NCBI GenBank assembly: GCA_016650185.1 | Contig: JAENWE010000053.1 | Location: forward strand, 1 to 32,356 | DNA: 32,356 nucleotides | From: Vicinamibacteria bacterium | Lineage (GTDB): Bacteria > Acidobacteriota > Vicinamibacteria > Fen-336 > JAGNNV01 | Reading direction: 5' to 3' | Shown: piece after piece, positions 15,357-23,510 of the stretch | How the letters are laid out: each line of letters opens with the position of its first letter | Position numbering within the stretch: position 1 is the stretch's first letter | Notes under the pieces: model-generated | The model's input: only the letters and a program-made list of their open reading frames with translations | Told to the model about the DNA's origin: nothing | The model's database searches: none | Position numbers and translations under genes: made by a program

Positions 15357-16823
15357 TTACCTCAGGATCCTACCTCTGCTGATCGTGCCCGTCCGCGAGA
15401 GTTCCTGATCCCGCAACTCTTCAAGTCTCCGGCCGGCCTCCTCGACGAAGGCCTCGAGGGGGTCGAGCCGGGTGAGGGCCTCTCCGGAAATCGGATTGTC
15501 CACAAACAGCAGGGCCACGGCATCCCCGTGGGCCCGCAGTGGAATCAGGGCTGCCTCCAGGGAACGGCCGCGAAGGATGGAAAGGGCCGACATTTCCTTC
15601 CAGAAAGAGGCCTCGGTCACGAAACTTTGAGCCGAGCGGCCCTGAAGCGCCTCGGCGAATGGAGAGGCATAAGCAGAAACAGTCAGGTCAAACCCCATCG
15701 GGCCGAGGGGGAAACCGACGCCTGAGGCGGGATAGAGAATGTCCTCGCTGCGGATCAGGAGGATGACTCTCTCCACCATGCCGCTCGCTACCCGCAAGAG
15801 AAGATCGCGGATGCCCACGCTCTCCCCGATGCAGCCAAGCAGATCGAGACCATCGATCAGACCAATGGGCGCGGCGGAGGCCACGGAGCCGTGTGGGCGA
15901 CCATCGATGACCTGCTGAAGCACGTTCAGCAGCTTGGTCGAGAAGGCCTCAAGATGACGTTCGAACAACGCCTGGTTGAGCCGGCCCAAGGTTGGCCGAA
16001 ACACCACGCGCCGGGCCCCGGCTTGACGACCCTTGCGAACGATGGTCGGATCCGGATCCGGGGTCACGAGCACCACTCGCGGGGCGTTGGCGAAGCCGCG
16101 GAGCCGCATGGTCAGCTCGAGGCCGCCCGAAAGATCGCCGCCCGTGGGATCGGGGATGGAAAGATCCACCACGGCCAGAAACATGGACCCCGCGCGGCCC
16201 ACCTGTTGCGCGAGTTGCAGTGCCGACTCCAAGGTGGCAGCGCCCACCACGTCCTCATAGCCGTTTTCAACCAGCCGTTTCATGAGGAATGCACGGACGT
16301 CGGCCTCGTCATCGACCACCAGAACGGAAGGACGCACTTCCGAGGGAATCGAGGGCGCCTTAAGCGGCGCCTCGATGACCGGCGCCGCCTCGGGAGCCGC
16401 CAGGGCGGTGGCCGCGTCGCGGCGACTCTCGTCCAGCTCCCGGGCCAGGTCCATCAGAAGCTCCTGGGCATCCACGCCCACGGAGAGGGTTTCCCGCTCC
16501 AGTGAATAGCCCTCGATCTGCTTGGGAACCTCGTTCGAAAGCACGAAACCGAAATTGCCGTCGCGGAGCCGCGAAAGGGCTCCCAGGTCAGCGGCTATTC
16601 CGGCCGTGAGTCGCTTCTCCCACTCCGCTGGAGCCATGGACGAACGGGGCACGCGCTCGGAAGAGCCAGGCGAAAAACAGGCGACCACCCGACCATTTCG
16701 GAACACGATGGCGCCGACACCGACTTCGGTCTCCACCCGGATGTACCCAGTTCGTTGGGTAAAGGCCACGATCTGGACGATGTCCAGAAGGGGAAGGTCT
16801 TCAATCCGACCGGAGAGGCTCAA
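15357..16823 (-). CDS. PATAN (DUF4388)-receiver-GAF-like regulatory protein with atypical receiver
   Basis: This 488-residue protein opens with a PATAN/DUF4388 domain (1 to about 125: LSGRIEDLPLLDIVQIV, TGYIRV, GAIVFRNGRVVACF), known in PatA-like and myxobacterial regulators. An Ala/Pro linker leads to a receiver domain (about 165-300) with acidic D171/D172, acceptor D220 (AVVDLSIPDP) and T254. The conserved receiver lysine is Arg 276 (VVFRPT). A C-terminal domain (about 325-475) looks GAF-like (ERVILLIRSEDILYP, AALIPLRAHGDAVALLFVDN). The start is TTG at 16823, with GGAG about 11 bases upstream, and it agrees with the usual PATAN N-terminus. Output is probably protein-protein. It faces the che operon and shares its transcript with a GAF paralogue from that operon. 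Confidence 0.8.
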   Translation of the reverse strand: MSLSGRIEDLPLLDIVQIVAFTQRTGYIRVETEVGVGAIVFRNGRVVACFSPGSSERVPRSSMAPAEWEKRLTAGIAADLGALSRLRDGNFGFVLSNEVPKQIEGYSLERETLSVGVDAQELLMDLARELDESRRDAATALAAPEAAPVIEAPLKAPSIPSEVRPSVLVVDDEADVRAFLMKRLVENGYEDVVGAATLESALQLAQQVGRAGSMFLAVVDLSIPDPTGGDLSGGLELTMRLRGFANAPRVVLVTPDPDPTIVRKGRQAGARRVVFRPTLGRLNQALFERHLEAFSTKLLNVLQQVIDGRPHGSVASAAPIGLIDGLDLLGCIGESVGIRDLLLRVASGMVERVILLIRSEDILYPASGVGFPLGPMGFDLTVSAYASPFAEALQGRSAQSFVTEASFWKEMSALSILRGRSLEAALIPLRAHGDAVALLFVDNPISGEALTRLDPLEAFVEEAGRRLEELRDQELSRTGTISRGRILR

Positions 16824-16875
16824 AGGATCTCGTGCTCCGGAGGGACCGCTTCAATCACCGTCTCGAATTCGGTAC

Positions 16876-17145
16876 TCAGTGCGCCTTGTCTGGAGTATCG
16901 ATCGCGTTGCCCCACTCCCGCAGTCGCTCGCGGTCGGAAGCGGCATAGAGTTCGTCGGACATATCCGCCACTTGATCCGCCACTCCGCCAACCACCTCGA
17001 ATTCCTCGGCCTGCTGGGAGAGCAGGCCGAGGTGGTGGGCCACCGCATCGAGTTTGGGAACGCTCCTATCAATCGCCGTCAGCAAACCTTCGACGAGTTG
17101 CACCAGCGCAGTGCGCGAAAGACCGTCATGCCAGGTCGGTTCCAT
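16876..17145 (-). CDS. small helical protein of unknown function
   Basis: I do not recognise a family. ATG 17145 gives 89 residues, predicted almost wholly helical with Leu/Val/Ala heptads (SRTALVQLVEGLLTAIDRS, then LDAVAHHLGLLSQQAEEF), acidic overall, without Cys, signal peptide or membrane segment. The same frame extends upstream to 17457, but that part overlaps the divergent gene at 17231 and reads like antisense, so the short form is preferred. It is 52 bases upstream of the PATAN-receiver gene on the same strand and therefore probably heads that operon. Its size and helical content would fit a small adaptor or phosphotransfer-like bundle, but no HxxKG-type phospho-histidine motif is visible. 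Confidence 0.5.
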   Translation of the reverse strand: MEPTWHDGLSRTALVQLVEGLLTAIDRSVPKLDAVAHHLGLLSQQAEEFEVVGGVADQVADMSDELYAASDRERLREWGNAIDTPDKAH

Positions 17146-17230
17146 GCGCGGAGTATATGGTGAGAGCACGGGCCGGACCGTTCGCGGTACGATTTGGGCT
17201 GCTCCATTCCTGTGGAGCTGAGGAGCGAAC

Positions 17231-18016
17231 ATGAAGCCTTGGATGAAGATCGCCATCGGGTGTTTGGCGACATCGATTATCGCCCTGTTCCTTTTCGTGG
17301 CCGGGTTGGTCGGCTTGGGGTATTGGGCCAAAGGCAAGGTCGAGGAGGTCGCCGGAGGCGGCGCGGCGGTGGCGGAGGCTCGGAAGACTGCGAACGCCGT
17401 GCCCTTCAACCGCCCACTCGGGAACGTCATCCCGGAAGCTCGCCTCGTCCGATTCATCGAGATCCGGGCCAGCGTCTTCTCGGTCTACGAGAAATACCGC
17501 GGCGAGATCGAATCCCGAATGGCCAAAGTCAAGGAAAGCAAATCGGTCGATTTCGGCGACCTATCAACCGGTCTGACCCTGGTGGGCGAGATCCAAAAGG
17601 CCGAAGCTCTCGCCCTGGCCAGGCACGGGATGTCCGAGCGGGAGTACGCCTTCATCACCGGCGAGGTCTACAAGTCGATGTTCACCGAGGCCGCCGAGAG
17701 TCGTCAAGAGGTCATCGAGAGCGCAGCCGGGGCCGCGAAGACGGCCTCGGACGCCGTGAAGGGGATGACAAGGAACGACCCCTCTAGCCTGCCCCCGGAG
17801 GCGCGGGAGGCCATCGCCCAGGCAGGCGCCGACATCGCAGCGAGTTCTCGCGACGCCTCTGAGCAGGTCGCGGAAATGCGGATCGCCCCGGAGAACACGA
17901 TTCTCTTCAAGAAATACAAAGCGGAGCTGAAAAAATACGCCATGCCCGGCCTCAAGATGTTCTTCGACGAAGACGCCCAAGCGGGTGACAACGATAAGGC
18001 TCAGAAGCAGCCCTAG
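17231..18016 (+). CDS. membrane-anchored protein of unknown function
   Basis: A 261-residue protein with one N-terminal hydrophobic helix (about residues 7-32) following MKPWMK, so either an uncleaved anchor or a long signal; the remainder would then be periplasmic. The body is helical, charged and without Cys; a moderately striking segment is RFIEIRASVFSVYEKYRGEI. The middle part is rich in Ala/Ser/Glu (about 155-215), and the C-terminus ends in an Asp/Lys/Gln-rich tail. AGGAG lies 5 bases before the ATG. It is divergent from the small protein at 17145 and convergent with lptE (11-base gap), so it is probably monocistronic. No function can be assigned. Confidence 0.75.
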   Translation: MKPWMKIAIGCLATSIIALFLFVAGLVGLGYWAKGKVEEVAGGGAAVAEARKTANAVPFNRPLGNVIPEARLVRFIEIRASVFSVYEKYRGEIESRMAKVKESKSVDFGDLSTGLTLVGEIQKAEALALARHGMSEREYAFITGEVYKSMFTEAAESRQEVIESAAGAAKTASDAVKGMTRNDPSSLPPEAREAIAQAGADIAASSRDASEQVAEMRIAPENTILFKKYKAELKKYAMPGLKMFFDEDAQAGDNDKAQKQP

Positions 18017-18027
18017 CAGCGAATCGC

Positions 18028-18573
18028 CTAGAAGGCCTCCAGCATCGCCGCCACGAGGCCGCGGGCGAAGGCCTGGGCCAGGCGATCGACGCCCTGGTCC
18101 TCGCGATCGAAGAAAGTGGATGGATCCGAGCCAAGGTCGTACTCGTCCCGGAAAACGAAGGCGTTGTTCTCCCAGATCGGCTGAGCCTCCCCGGGCTTGT
18201 AGTACTTGACTCGGGCGGTCAGGGTGATCGAATACCGGCTGGCCGTCGTCGACACGCCCCCCCCCGAGAAGCCCACGGGCTGGACCAGGTACGAGAGGAT
18301 TTCGCCATCGACGATGGCGTCCACGCCTTCAATGGTCGGCAAGACGTCGATCTTGCCCCGCTTCAGGAGTTCCTCCGTCACCTTCTCCGTGATCTTCCGA
18401 TCGAGGCTGGTCCGGCCGGTGCTGTCTTTGAACAGCGGGACACCAATTTTTTTGATGGAGGGATCGATCCCGCCGCCACGGCCGACGAGCCCATAGCCGC
18501 AGCCGACCAGTACGAGAAGGGCCAGAATCAGACCGCCCCGCTTGACCTCGTCTGATAAGGAGGGCGTCGTCAT
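18028..18573 (-). CDS. lptE: LptE-like LPS-assembly lipoprotein
   Basis: LptE is an outer-membrane lipoprotein that plugs and assists the LptD translocon for lipopolysaccharide. This 181-residue protein has a lipoprotein signal with lipobox LVGC (Cys 25). The LptE-type core follows: the start IKKIGVPLFKDST, RTSLDRKITEKVTEELLKRG, a central strand VDGEILSYLVQPVGF and the ARVKYYKPGEAQPIWENNAF segment. The start ATG at 18573 overlaps the leuS stop by 4 bases. The leuS-lptE pair is also seen in proteobacteria, often followed by holA; here holA does not follow. The sequence family is divergent, so the call relies on domain pattern plus context. Confidence 0.82.
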   Translation of the reverse strand: MTTPSLSDEVKRGGLILALLVLVGCGYGLVGRGGGIDPSIKKIGVPLFKDSTGRTSLDRKITEKVTEELLKRGKIDVLPTIEGVDAIVDGEILSYLVQPVGFSGGGVSTTASRYSITLTARVKYYKPGEAQPIWENNAFVFRDEYDLGSDPSTFFDREDQGVDRLAQAFARGLVAAMLEAF

Positions 18574-21044
18574 TTCACCACCAGATTGATCAGTCGTCCG
18601 GGAACGATAATCGCCTTGACCAGCGTCTTCCCGTCGATGTGAGCTTCGACCCCCGGCTCCGCCAGAGCCAGGGCCTCGTGGGCGGCCTCGTCGGCGCCGG
18701 ATGGCACCAGCACGCGGCCGCGTATCTTGCCGTTCACCTGGACCGCCACCTCGGTGACGTCCTCGCGCATGGCCGTCTCGTCCGCGCTCGGCCAGGGCTC
18801 GTCGACCAGACTCTTCGGGTGGCCACGATCCGACCACATCTGTTCACACGCGTGCGGCGCGAACGGGCTCAGCAATAGAACCAGCGCGTCGAGGGCTTCA
18901 CAGAGCGCGGCCGCATCGGAGGCGCCTTCGAGTCGCTCTTCCAGCCGGTAGATGTCGTTCGTCAGCTCCATCAGAGCGGCAACCGCGGTATTGAGGTGGA
19001 TTCTCTCGTCGATGTCAGCGGTCACCCGAGCGATGGTCTGATGGACTCTCCGGCGCAGGGCCAGGCCGTTTCGGGACAACTCGCCAAAGTCCCGATCCGG
19101 GGAGCGCGCGGCCGCGTGTTTCTGGACGAGCCGCCACACCCGCAGAAGGAAACGATGGGGCCCCTCGATCCCGGTTTCGCTCCATTCCATTGAAAGCTCC
19201 GGGGGGGCGGCAAACAGGATGTAGAGCCGTAGGGTGTCGGCGCCGTAGCGTTTGACGACATCGTCGGGGGCAATGGTGTTCCCCTTCGATTTCGACATGA
19301 CCTCGCCGTCTTTGTGCACCATGCCCTGCGGAAAGAGGCGGGCGACCGGCTCCGCCCAATCGATCAGGCCCAGGTCTTTCATGACCTTTGTCCAGAACCG
19401 CGAGTACACGAGATGAAGGATCGCATGTTCGATGCCGCCCACGTACAGGTCGATCGGAAACCAGTACTTCACCGCCGCCCGATCGAAAGGAGCGTCCTCG
19501 GTCTGCGGAGAACAGTAGCGATAGAAGTACCACGACGAGTCCACGAACGTGTCCATGGTGTCCGTCTCGCGCCGCGCCGCGCCACCGCACTTCGGGCAGA
19601 TAGCCTTGACGAAGGCTTCCACCTTCTCGAGCGGATTACCTCCCTCGCCGGTGAACGGAGCATCCTTGGGCAGGACGACGGGTAGATCCGCGTCCCTTAC
19701 GCCCACGATGCCGTCCTTGTCACAATAGACCACCGGAATGGGCGTGCCCCAGTAGCGCTGGCGGGAAATCAGCCAGTCTTTCAGACGATACGCGGTCTTC
19801 ACTCCCCCGAAGCCCTGCGCGCTCGCATGGGCCGCCATCTTCTCAATCGCGGTTTCGGAGGCAAGGCCGTCGAACCCGGCGCTGCCGGTCACGACCCCTG
19901 GCCCGGTGTAGGCCTCGGCCATGGTCGCACCATCGAGCCCCACAGCCTCTGGCTGGATCACGGGATGAACCCGGAGACCGTATTTTCGAGCGAACTCGAA
20001 GTCGCGTTCGTCGTGGGCGGGCACGGCCATGATCGCTCCCGTGCCATACCCCATCAGAACAAAGTTGCCCACCCAGATGGGAATCCTTTCGCTCGAGAAG
20101 GGGTTAGTGGCGTAGCGGCCCGTGAACAACCCTTCCTTCTCGACCTGGCCGGCCAGGCGCGCCCTGCGGTCCTGACCTCGCAGCCGGGCGAGCGTTTCGG
20201 CATCCGCCTTCGAGGCTTCGCTCATGAGCTGATCCACCAACGGATGCTCGGGCGCCAGCACGCAAAACGTGGCGCCATAGATGGTGTCAATACGGGTGGT
20301 GAAGATACGGATCGATCCGCCCTGCTCAAGCGGGAAAGACACCTCTGCCCCCTGCGAGCGTCCCACCCAGTTGCGTTGCTGCTGCAGGACGCGGTCCGGC
20401 CAGGCCGACAGGTCGTCCATGTCATCGAGCAGGGCGTCCTGGTAGTCCGTGATCCGCAAGAACCACTGTTCCATGTCCCGGATCTCGATCACGCTCTTGC
20501 AGCGCCAGCACAAACCGCCCTCCGCCTGCTCATTGGCGAGAACGGTGAGGCAGGAGGGGCACCAGTTCACCGGAGAATTGGCCCGATAGGCGATGCCCTT
20601 CTCGAGCATCCGGAGGAAGAACCACTGATTCCACCGATAGTAGGAGGAGTCGCAGGTCGCGATTTCGCGGCTCCAGGCGTAGGAGAAACCGAGCCTTTGC
20701 AGCTGGGCTTTCATCCCCGCGATATTGCCCCGGGTCCAGGCTTCCGGGTGCGTCTCTCGCTTGATCGCGGCGTTTTCCGCGGGCAGTCCCAGGGCGTCCC
20801 AGCCGATTGGATGCAAGACATTGAAGCCGCGCATGCGTTTGAACCGTGTGATCACGTCGGTGATGCAGTAGTTCCGCACATGCCCGACGTGAATGTCCCC
20901 CGAGGGGTAGGGCAGCATCTCCAGGCAATAGAACTTGGGTCTGGCCGGATCTTCCGACACCTCGAATGTACCCTCGGCGCGCCACCGCTCCTGGTGGCGA
21001 CGCTCGATTTCATCGAATTCGTAGGACTTGACCTCGTTGACCAA
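18570..21044 (-). CDS. leuS: leucyl-tRNA synthetase
   Basis: A full-length 824-residue class I synthetase that charges tRNA-Leu. The HIGH-type motif is HVGH (52-55) in PYPSGDIHVGH, and the KMSKS loop is VMSKS (582-586). The CP1 editing domain (about 225-415) retains TTRIDT (249-254) and GTGAIMAVPAHDERD (334-348), so proofreading of mischarged tRNA should be active. Zinc-ribbon-like Cys pairs occur at CPSC (162-165) with CWRC (179-182), and CPKC (483-486) within the catalytic insertion. The C-terminal anticodon-binding helices and the ending VNGKIRGRVLVP domain are complete. First gene of a leftward pair with lptE. A TATAAA (21112-21107, minus strand) in the upstream gap is a possible -10. Confidence 0.97.
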   Translation of the reverse strand: MVNEVKSYEFDEIERRHQERWRAEGTFEVSEDPARPKFYCLEMLPYPSGDIHVGHVRNYCITDVITRFKRMRGFNVLHPIGWDALGLPAENAAIKRETHPEAWTRGNIAGMKAQLQRLGFSYAWSREIATCDSSYYRWNQWFFLRMLEKGIAYRANSPVNWCPSCLTVLANEQAEGGLCWRCKSVIEIRDMEQWFLRITDYQDALLDDMDDLSAWPDRVLQQQRNWVGRSQGAEVSFPLEQGGSIRIFTTRIDTIYGATFCVLAPEHPLVDQLMSEASKADAETLARLRGQDRRARLAGQVEKEGLFTGRYATNPFSSERIPIWVGNFVLMGYGTGAIMAVPAHDERDFEFARKYGLRVHPVIQPEAVGLDGATMAEAYTGPGVVTGSAGFDGLASETAIEKMAAHASAQGFGGVKTAYRLKDWLISRQRYWGTPIPVVYCDKDGIVGVRDADLPVVLPKDAPFTGEGGNPLEKVEAFVKAICPKCGGAARRETDTMDTFVDSSWYFYRYCSPQTEDAPFDRAAVKYWFPIDLYVGGIEHAILHLVYSRFWTKVMKDLGLIDWAEPVARLFPQGMVHKDGEVMSKSKGNTIAPDDVVKRYGADTLRLYILFAAPPELSMEWSETGIEGPHRFLLRVWRLVQKHAAARSPDRDFGELSRNGLALRRRVHQTIARVTADIDERIHLNTAVAALMELTNDIYRLEERLEGASDAAALCEALDALVLLLSPFAPHACEQMWSDRGHPKSLVDEPWPSADETAMREDVTEVAVQVNGKIRGRVLVPSGADEAAHEALALAEPGVEAHIDGKTLVKAIIVPGRLINLVVK

Positions 21045-21106
21045 CTTGGTTCCTCAACAGCGGTTGCGCGCAAGGCGGCAGTGGGAAACGACCCGGAGCG
21101 GCAGAG

Positions 21107-21161
21107 TTTATAGGCTTCTCCGGGGATGGACATCCGACCGGACGACATTGGGTTGTACAAT
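21107..21161. promoter_or_regulatory. divergent leuS/rpmE intergenic region with candidate -10 elements
   Basis: The 224-base gap between divergent leuS and rpmE must hold promoters for both. On the plus strand TACAAT (21156-21161) matches 5/6 of the -10 consensus, about 108 bases before rpmE. On the minus strand TATAAA (21112-21107) matches 5/6, about 60 bases before leuS. Neither has a convincing -35 at 16-18 bases; TGGACA at 21127-21132 is 23 bases from the plus -10. No T-box, leucine leader peptide or L31/zinc-type operator was recognised. Confidence 0.25.
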
Positions 21162-21268
21162 CGCGTGTTCCGACCCCGGATTTCGACAGGTTCCTGAGTC
21201 CGCTTTCCCTAAGACCGAGGCAGCGACGAGCGAGACCGAGAGTCATCAAGAGAAAGACATCGCAAGTC

Positions 21269-21487
21269 ATGAAGCCAGACATTCATCCCAAGTACAACGA
21301 CTCCCCCGTTCACTGCGCCTGCGGCGCCAACTGGACCACGAGGTCCACCAAGTCCGAGATCCGCGTCGAAATCTGCTCAACCTGCCATCCGTTCTTTACC
21401 GGCAAGCAGCGCCTGGTCGACTCCGCGGGCCGCATCGAGCGCTTCACGAAGAAGTTCGCGAAGCGCGCGGGCGCCCCGGCCGCCTAG
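21269..21487 (+). CDS. rpmE: 50S ribosomal protein L31, zinc-binding form
   Basis: A 72-residue L31 that starts with the family string MKPDIHPKYN and carries STCHPFFTGKQR. Cysteines at 16, 18, 36 and 39 correspond to the zinc-binding set of the Cys-containing (C+) type, which in many bacteria is replaced by a Cys-free paralogue under zinc starvation. A slight extension, KRAGAPAA, ends the protein. It heads the operon with prfA (67-base gap), a common arrangement across bacteria. The Shine-Dalgarno is weak (AGAGAAAG, more than ten bases upstream). Confidence 0.95.
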   Translation: MKPDIHPKYNDSPVHCACGANWTTRSTKSEIRVEICSTCHPFFTGKQRLVDSAGRIERFTKKFAKRAGAPAA

Positions 21488-21554
21488 AACCGTCACTGGC
21501 AACGGGCCTTTCGCACAGGGCCCTTCGCCGCTTGGGAGCTCGCCCTGACCGACC

Positions 21555-22637
21555 ATGGACGCCATCACATTTGAGAAGTTGAAAGAGATCGAGGGAAAGC
21601 ACCAGGCCCTCGAGGCGGAGATGCTTCGTCTCGCCTCGTCGAGTGGGGCGGTCTCCAGCATCACCAAGACCGCGAAGGAGGCATCCGACATCGCTCCCGT
21701 GGTCCAGATGTTCAGCGAATACAAGAGACTCCTCGCCGAGGTCGCAAGCGTGGAAGAGATGGCGAAGGCCGAGGCCGACGCGGAGCTTCGGGCCATGGCT
21801 CTGGAGGAGTTGAAAGAACTCCAGCGCAAGCGGGACGAGACCGACGCGGCGATCGGGCCCCTGCTCATTCCCAAAGACCCGAACGACGAGAAGAACGTCA
21901 TTTTGGAGATCAGGGCGGGCACCGGCGGTGACGAGGCCGCGCTCTTCGCCCAGGAAGTCTTTCGCATGTACCAGCGATTCGCTGAGCGGAAGCGCTGGAA
22001 GGTCGATATCGTCTCGATGTCCCGGTCCGGTGCGGGTGGGGTCAAGGAAGTGATCGCCATGATCGAGGGCGACAAGGTGTACTCCAAACTGCGTTTCGAG
22101 AGCGGCGTCCATCGGGTTCAACGCGTGCCGGCGACCGAAGCGCAAGGACGCATCCACACGTCCACCATCACCGTCGCGGTCCTTCCGGAGGCCGAGGAGG
22201 TCGACGTCAAGATCGAGGCCAAGGACATCCGCATCGACACCTTCTGCTCCTCCGGCCCCGGCGGCCAGAGCGTCAACACCACGTATTCAGCGGTTCGCAT
22301 CACCCACCTTCCCACCAACACCGTGGTCTCATGCCAGGACGAGAAGAGCCAGATCAAGAATCGCGAGAAGGCGATGAAGGTCCTTCGCTCGCGTCTCTAC
22401 GAAGTGGCCCAGGCCGAACAGAACAAGGAGATTGCGGCCGACCGTCGCTCGCAGGTCGGCACCGGCGATCGCTCCGAGAAAATCCGGACCTACAACTTCC
22501 CTCAATCGCGGCTCACCGATCATCGAATTGGCCTCACCCTGCACACCCTCCAGACCGCGATGGATGGCGATATCGACGCCCTGATCTCGCAGCTGGTGGC
22601 TACGCACCAAGCCGAACGCGTCCAATCCGCGAACTGA
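21555..22637 (+). CDS. prfA: peptide chain release factor 1
   Basis: A 360-residue release factor that terminates translation at UAA and UAG. The catalytic GGQ is at 236-238 within SSGPGGQSVN, and the stop-codon-reading PxT tripeptide is PAT (192-194) in HRVQRVPATEAQGR, which identifies RF1 rather than RF2 (SPF). The N-terminal helical domain and the EIRAGTGGDEAALFA segment (118-132) are intact. It sits directly upstream of prmC, whose product methylates the GGQ glutamine. No internal frameshift site of the RF2 kind is present or expected. Confidence 0.97.
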   Translation: MDAITFEKLKEIEGKHQALEAEMLRLASSSGAVSSITKTAKEASDIAPVVQMFSEYKRLLAEVASVEEMAKAEADAELRAMALEELKELQRKRDETDAAIGPLLIPKDPNDEKNVILEIRAGTGGDEAALFAQEVFRMYQRFAERKRWKVDIVSMSRSGAGGVKEVIAMIEGDKVYSKLRFESGVHRVQRVPATEAQGRIHTSTITVAVLPEAEEVDVKIEAKDIRIDTFCSSGPGGQSVNTTYSAVRITHLPTNTVVSCQDEKSQIKNREKAMKVLRSRLYEVAQAEQNKEIAADRRSQVGTGDRSEKIRTYNFPQSRLTDHRIGLTLHTLQTAMDGDIDALISQLVATHQAERVQSAN

Positions 22638-22655
22638 ACCTCAGGAGCGAGGAGG

Positions 22656-23510
22656 GTGACGCGTCTGTTGATCGCCCCGCTCATCAAGGCGGCGGAAGAC
22701 CGGCTCTCCCACCTCGGTAGCCCCGCCCAGGACGCCGAGATGCTGTTTCGAGGCATCACCGGGATGAGCCGCGCGGCCCTGCTGGCGAACAGCGGCGAGG
22801 TCGCATCAACCGAAGACGCGGAGCGTTTCGAGGAGGCGCTCCGCCGCCGAGAGGGTCACGAGCCCATCCAGTACATTCTGGGAGTCGCTGCCTTCTGGCG
22901 CGATGACTTCGTGGTCAATCGGTCGGTGCTCATTCCACGCCTCGAGACGGAAATCCTCATCGAGGCGGTGGCGAAGCGGACGAGCCACTCACACGCGGCC
23001 GCCCTCCTCGACCTGGGAACCGGATCCGGCTGCATCGTCCTGTCGCTCCTCCGTGAGCTTCCCCTGGCGCGGGCGATGGCCGTGGATCGCTCGGCCTCGG
23101 CCCTCGAGGTGGCGGCTGAGAACGCCCGCCGGCTTGGGCTCACGTCGAGAGTGGCCCTTCGCCTCTCGCGGTGGTTCGATGCGATCGAGCCGGGCTCGAC
23201 TTTCGATGCGATCGTGAGCAATCCTCCGTATGTGGCGCGCGGCGATCAAGCAGAACTGCCACGGGAGGTGCGCGACTTCGAGCCGGAAATGGCGCTGTTC
23301 GCGGATGCCTCCGACGATCTCTCGTCCTATCGCGAGATCACCAGGGACGTCGTCCGTCACCTGAAGCCTGCTGGTCTGCTGGCCTTCGAGGTCGGCCAGG
23401 GTCAGGCCAGCGGCGTGGCCGACCTGGTCGCCGCCGCCGGTCTTGGGTCCATCGAGATTCTCGACGACCTGGCCCGGATCCCGCGAGTCGTCGTCGGTCG
23501 AAGGCCTTGA
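22656..23510 (+). CDS. prmC: PrmC, release-factor glutamine methyltransferase
   Basis: A SAM-dependent methyltransferase that modifies the glutamine of the GGQ motif in release factors. The 284 residues have a helical N-terminal substrate domain (1 to about 75), then EPIQYILG, motif I LLDLGTGSGCIVLS (117-130) and the catalytic NPPY (189-192) in IVSNPPYVA. LIPRLETE (92-99) stands where PRPETE is usual. GTG start at 22656, supported by AGGAG 8 bases upstream. It follows prfA by 18 bases, matching the functional pairing, and its stop overlaps the next ATG (TGATG), so mutY is translationally coupled. Confidence 0.95.
   Translation: MTRLLIAPLIKAAEDRLSHLGSPAQDAEMLFRGITGMSRAALLANSGEVASTEDAERFEEALRRREGHEPIQYILGVAAFWRDDFVVNRSVLIPRLETEILIEAVAKRTSHSHAAALLDLGTGSGCIVLSLLRELPLARAMAVDRSASALEVAAENARRLGLTSRVALRLSRWFDAIEPGSTFDAIVSNPPYVARGDQAELPREVRDFEPEMALFADASDDLSSYREITRDVVRHLKPAGLLAFEVGQGQASGVADLVAAAGLGSIEILDDLARIPRVVVGRRP

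Noticed and set aside
17146..17457. Upstream extension of the small helical protein
   Set aside because: It is antisense to the start of the divergent membrane-anchored gene and its sequence looks unlike the helical core.
19827..21113. Long open frame (428 codons) on the plus strand opposite leuS
   Set aside because: It is antisense to a full-length, motif-complete leucyl-tRNA synthetase and has no recognisable domain; GC-rich DNA commonly leaves the complementary frame open.
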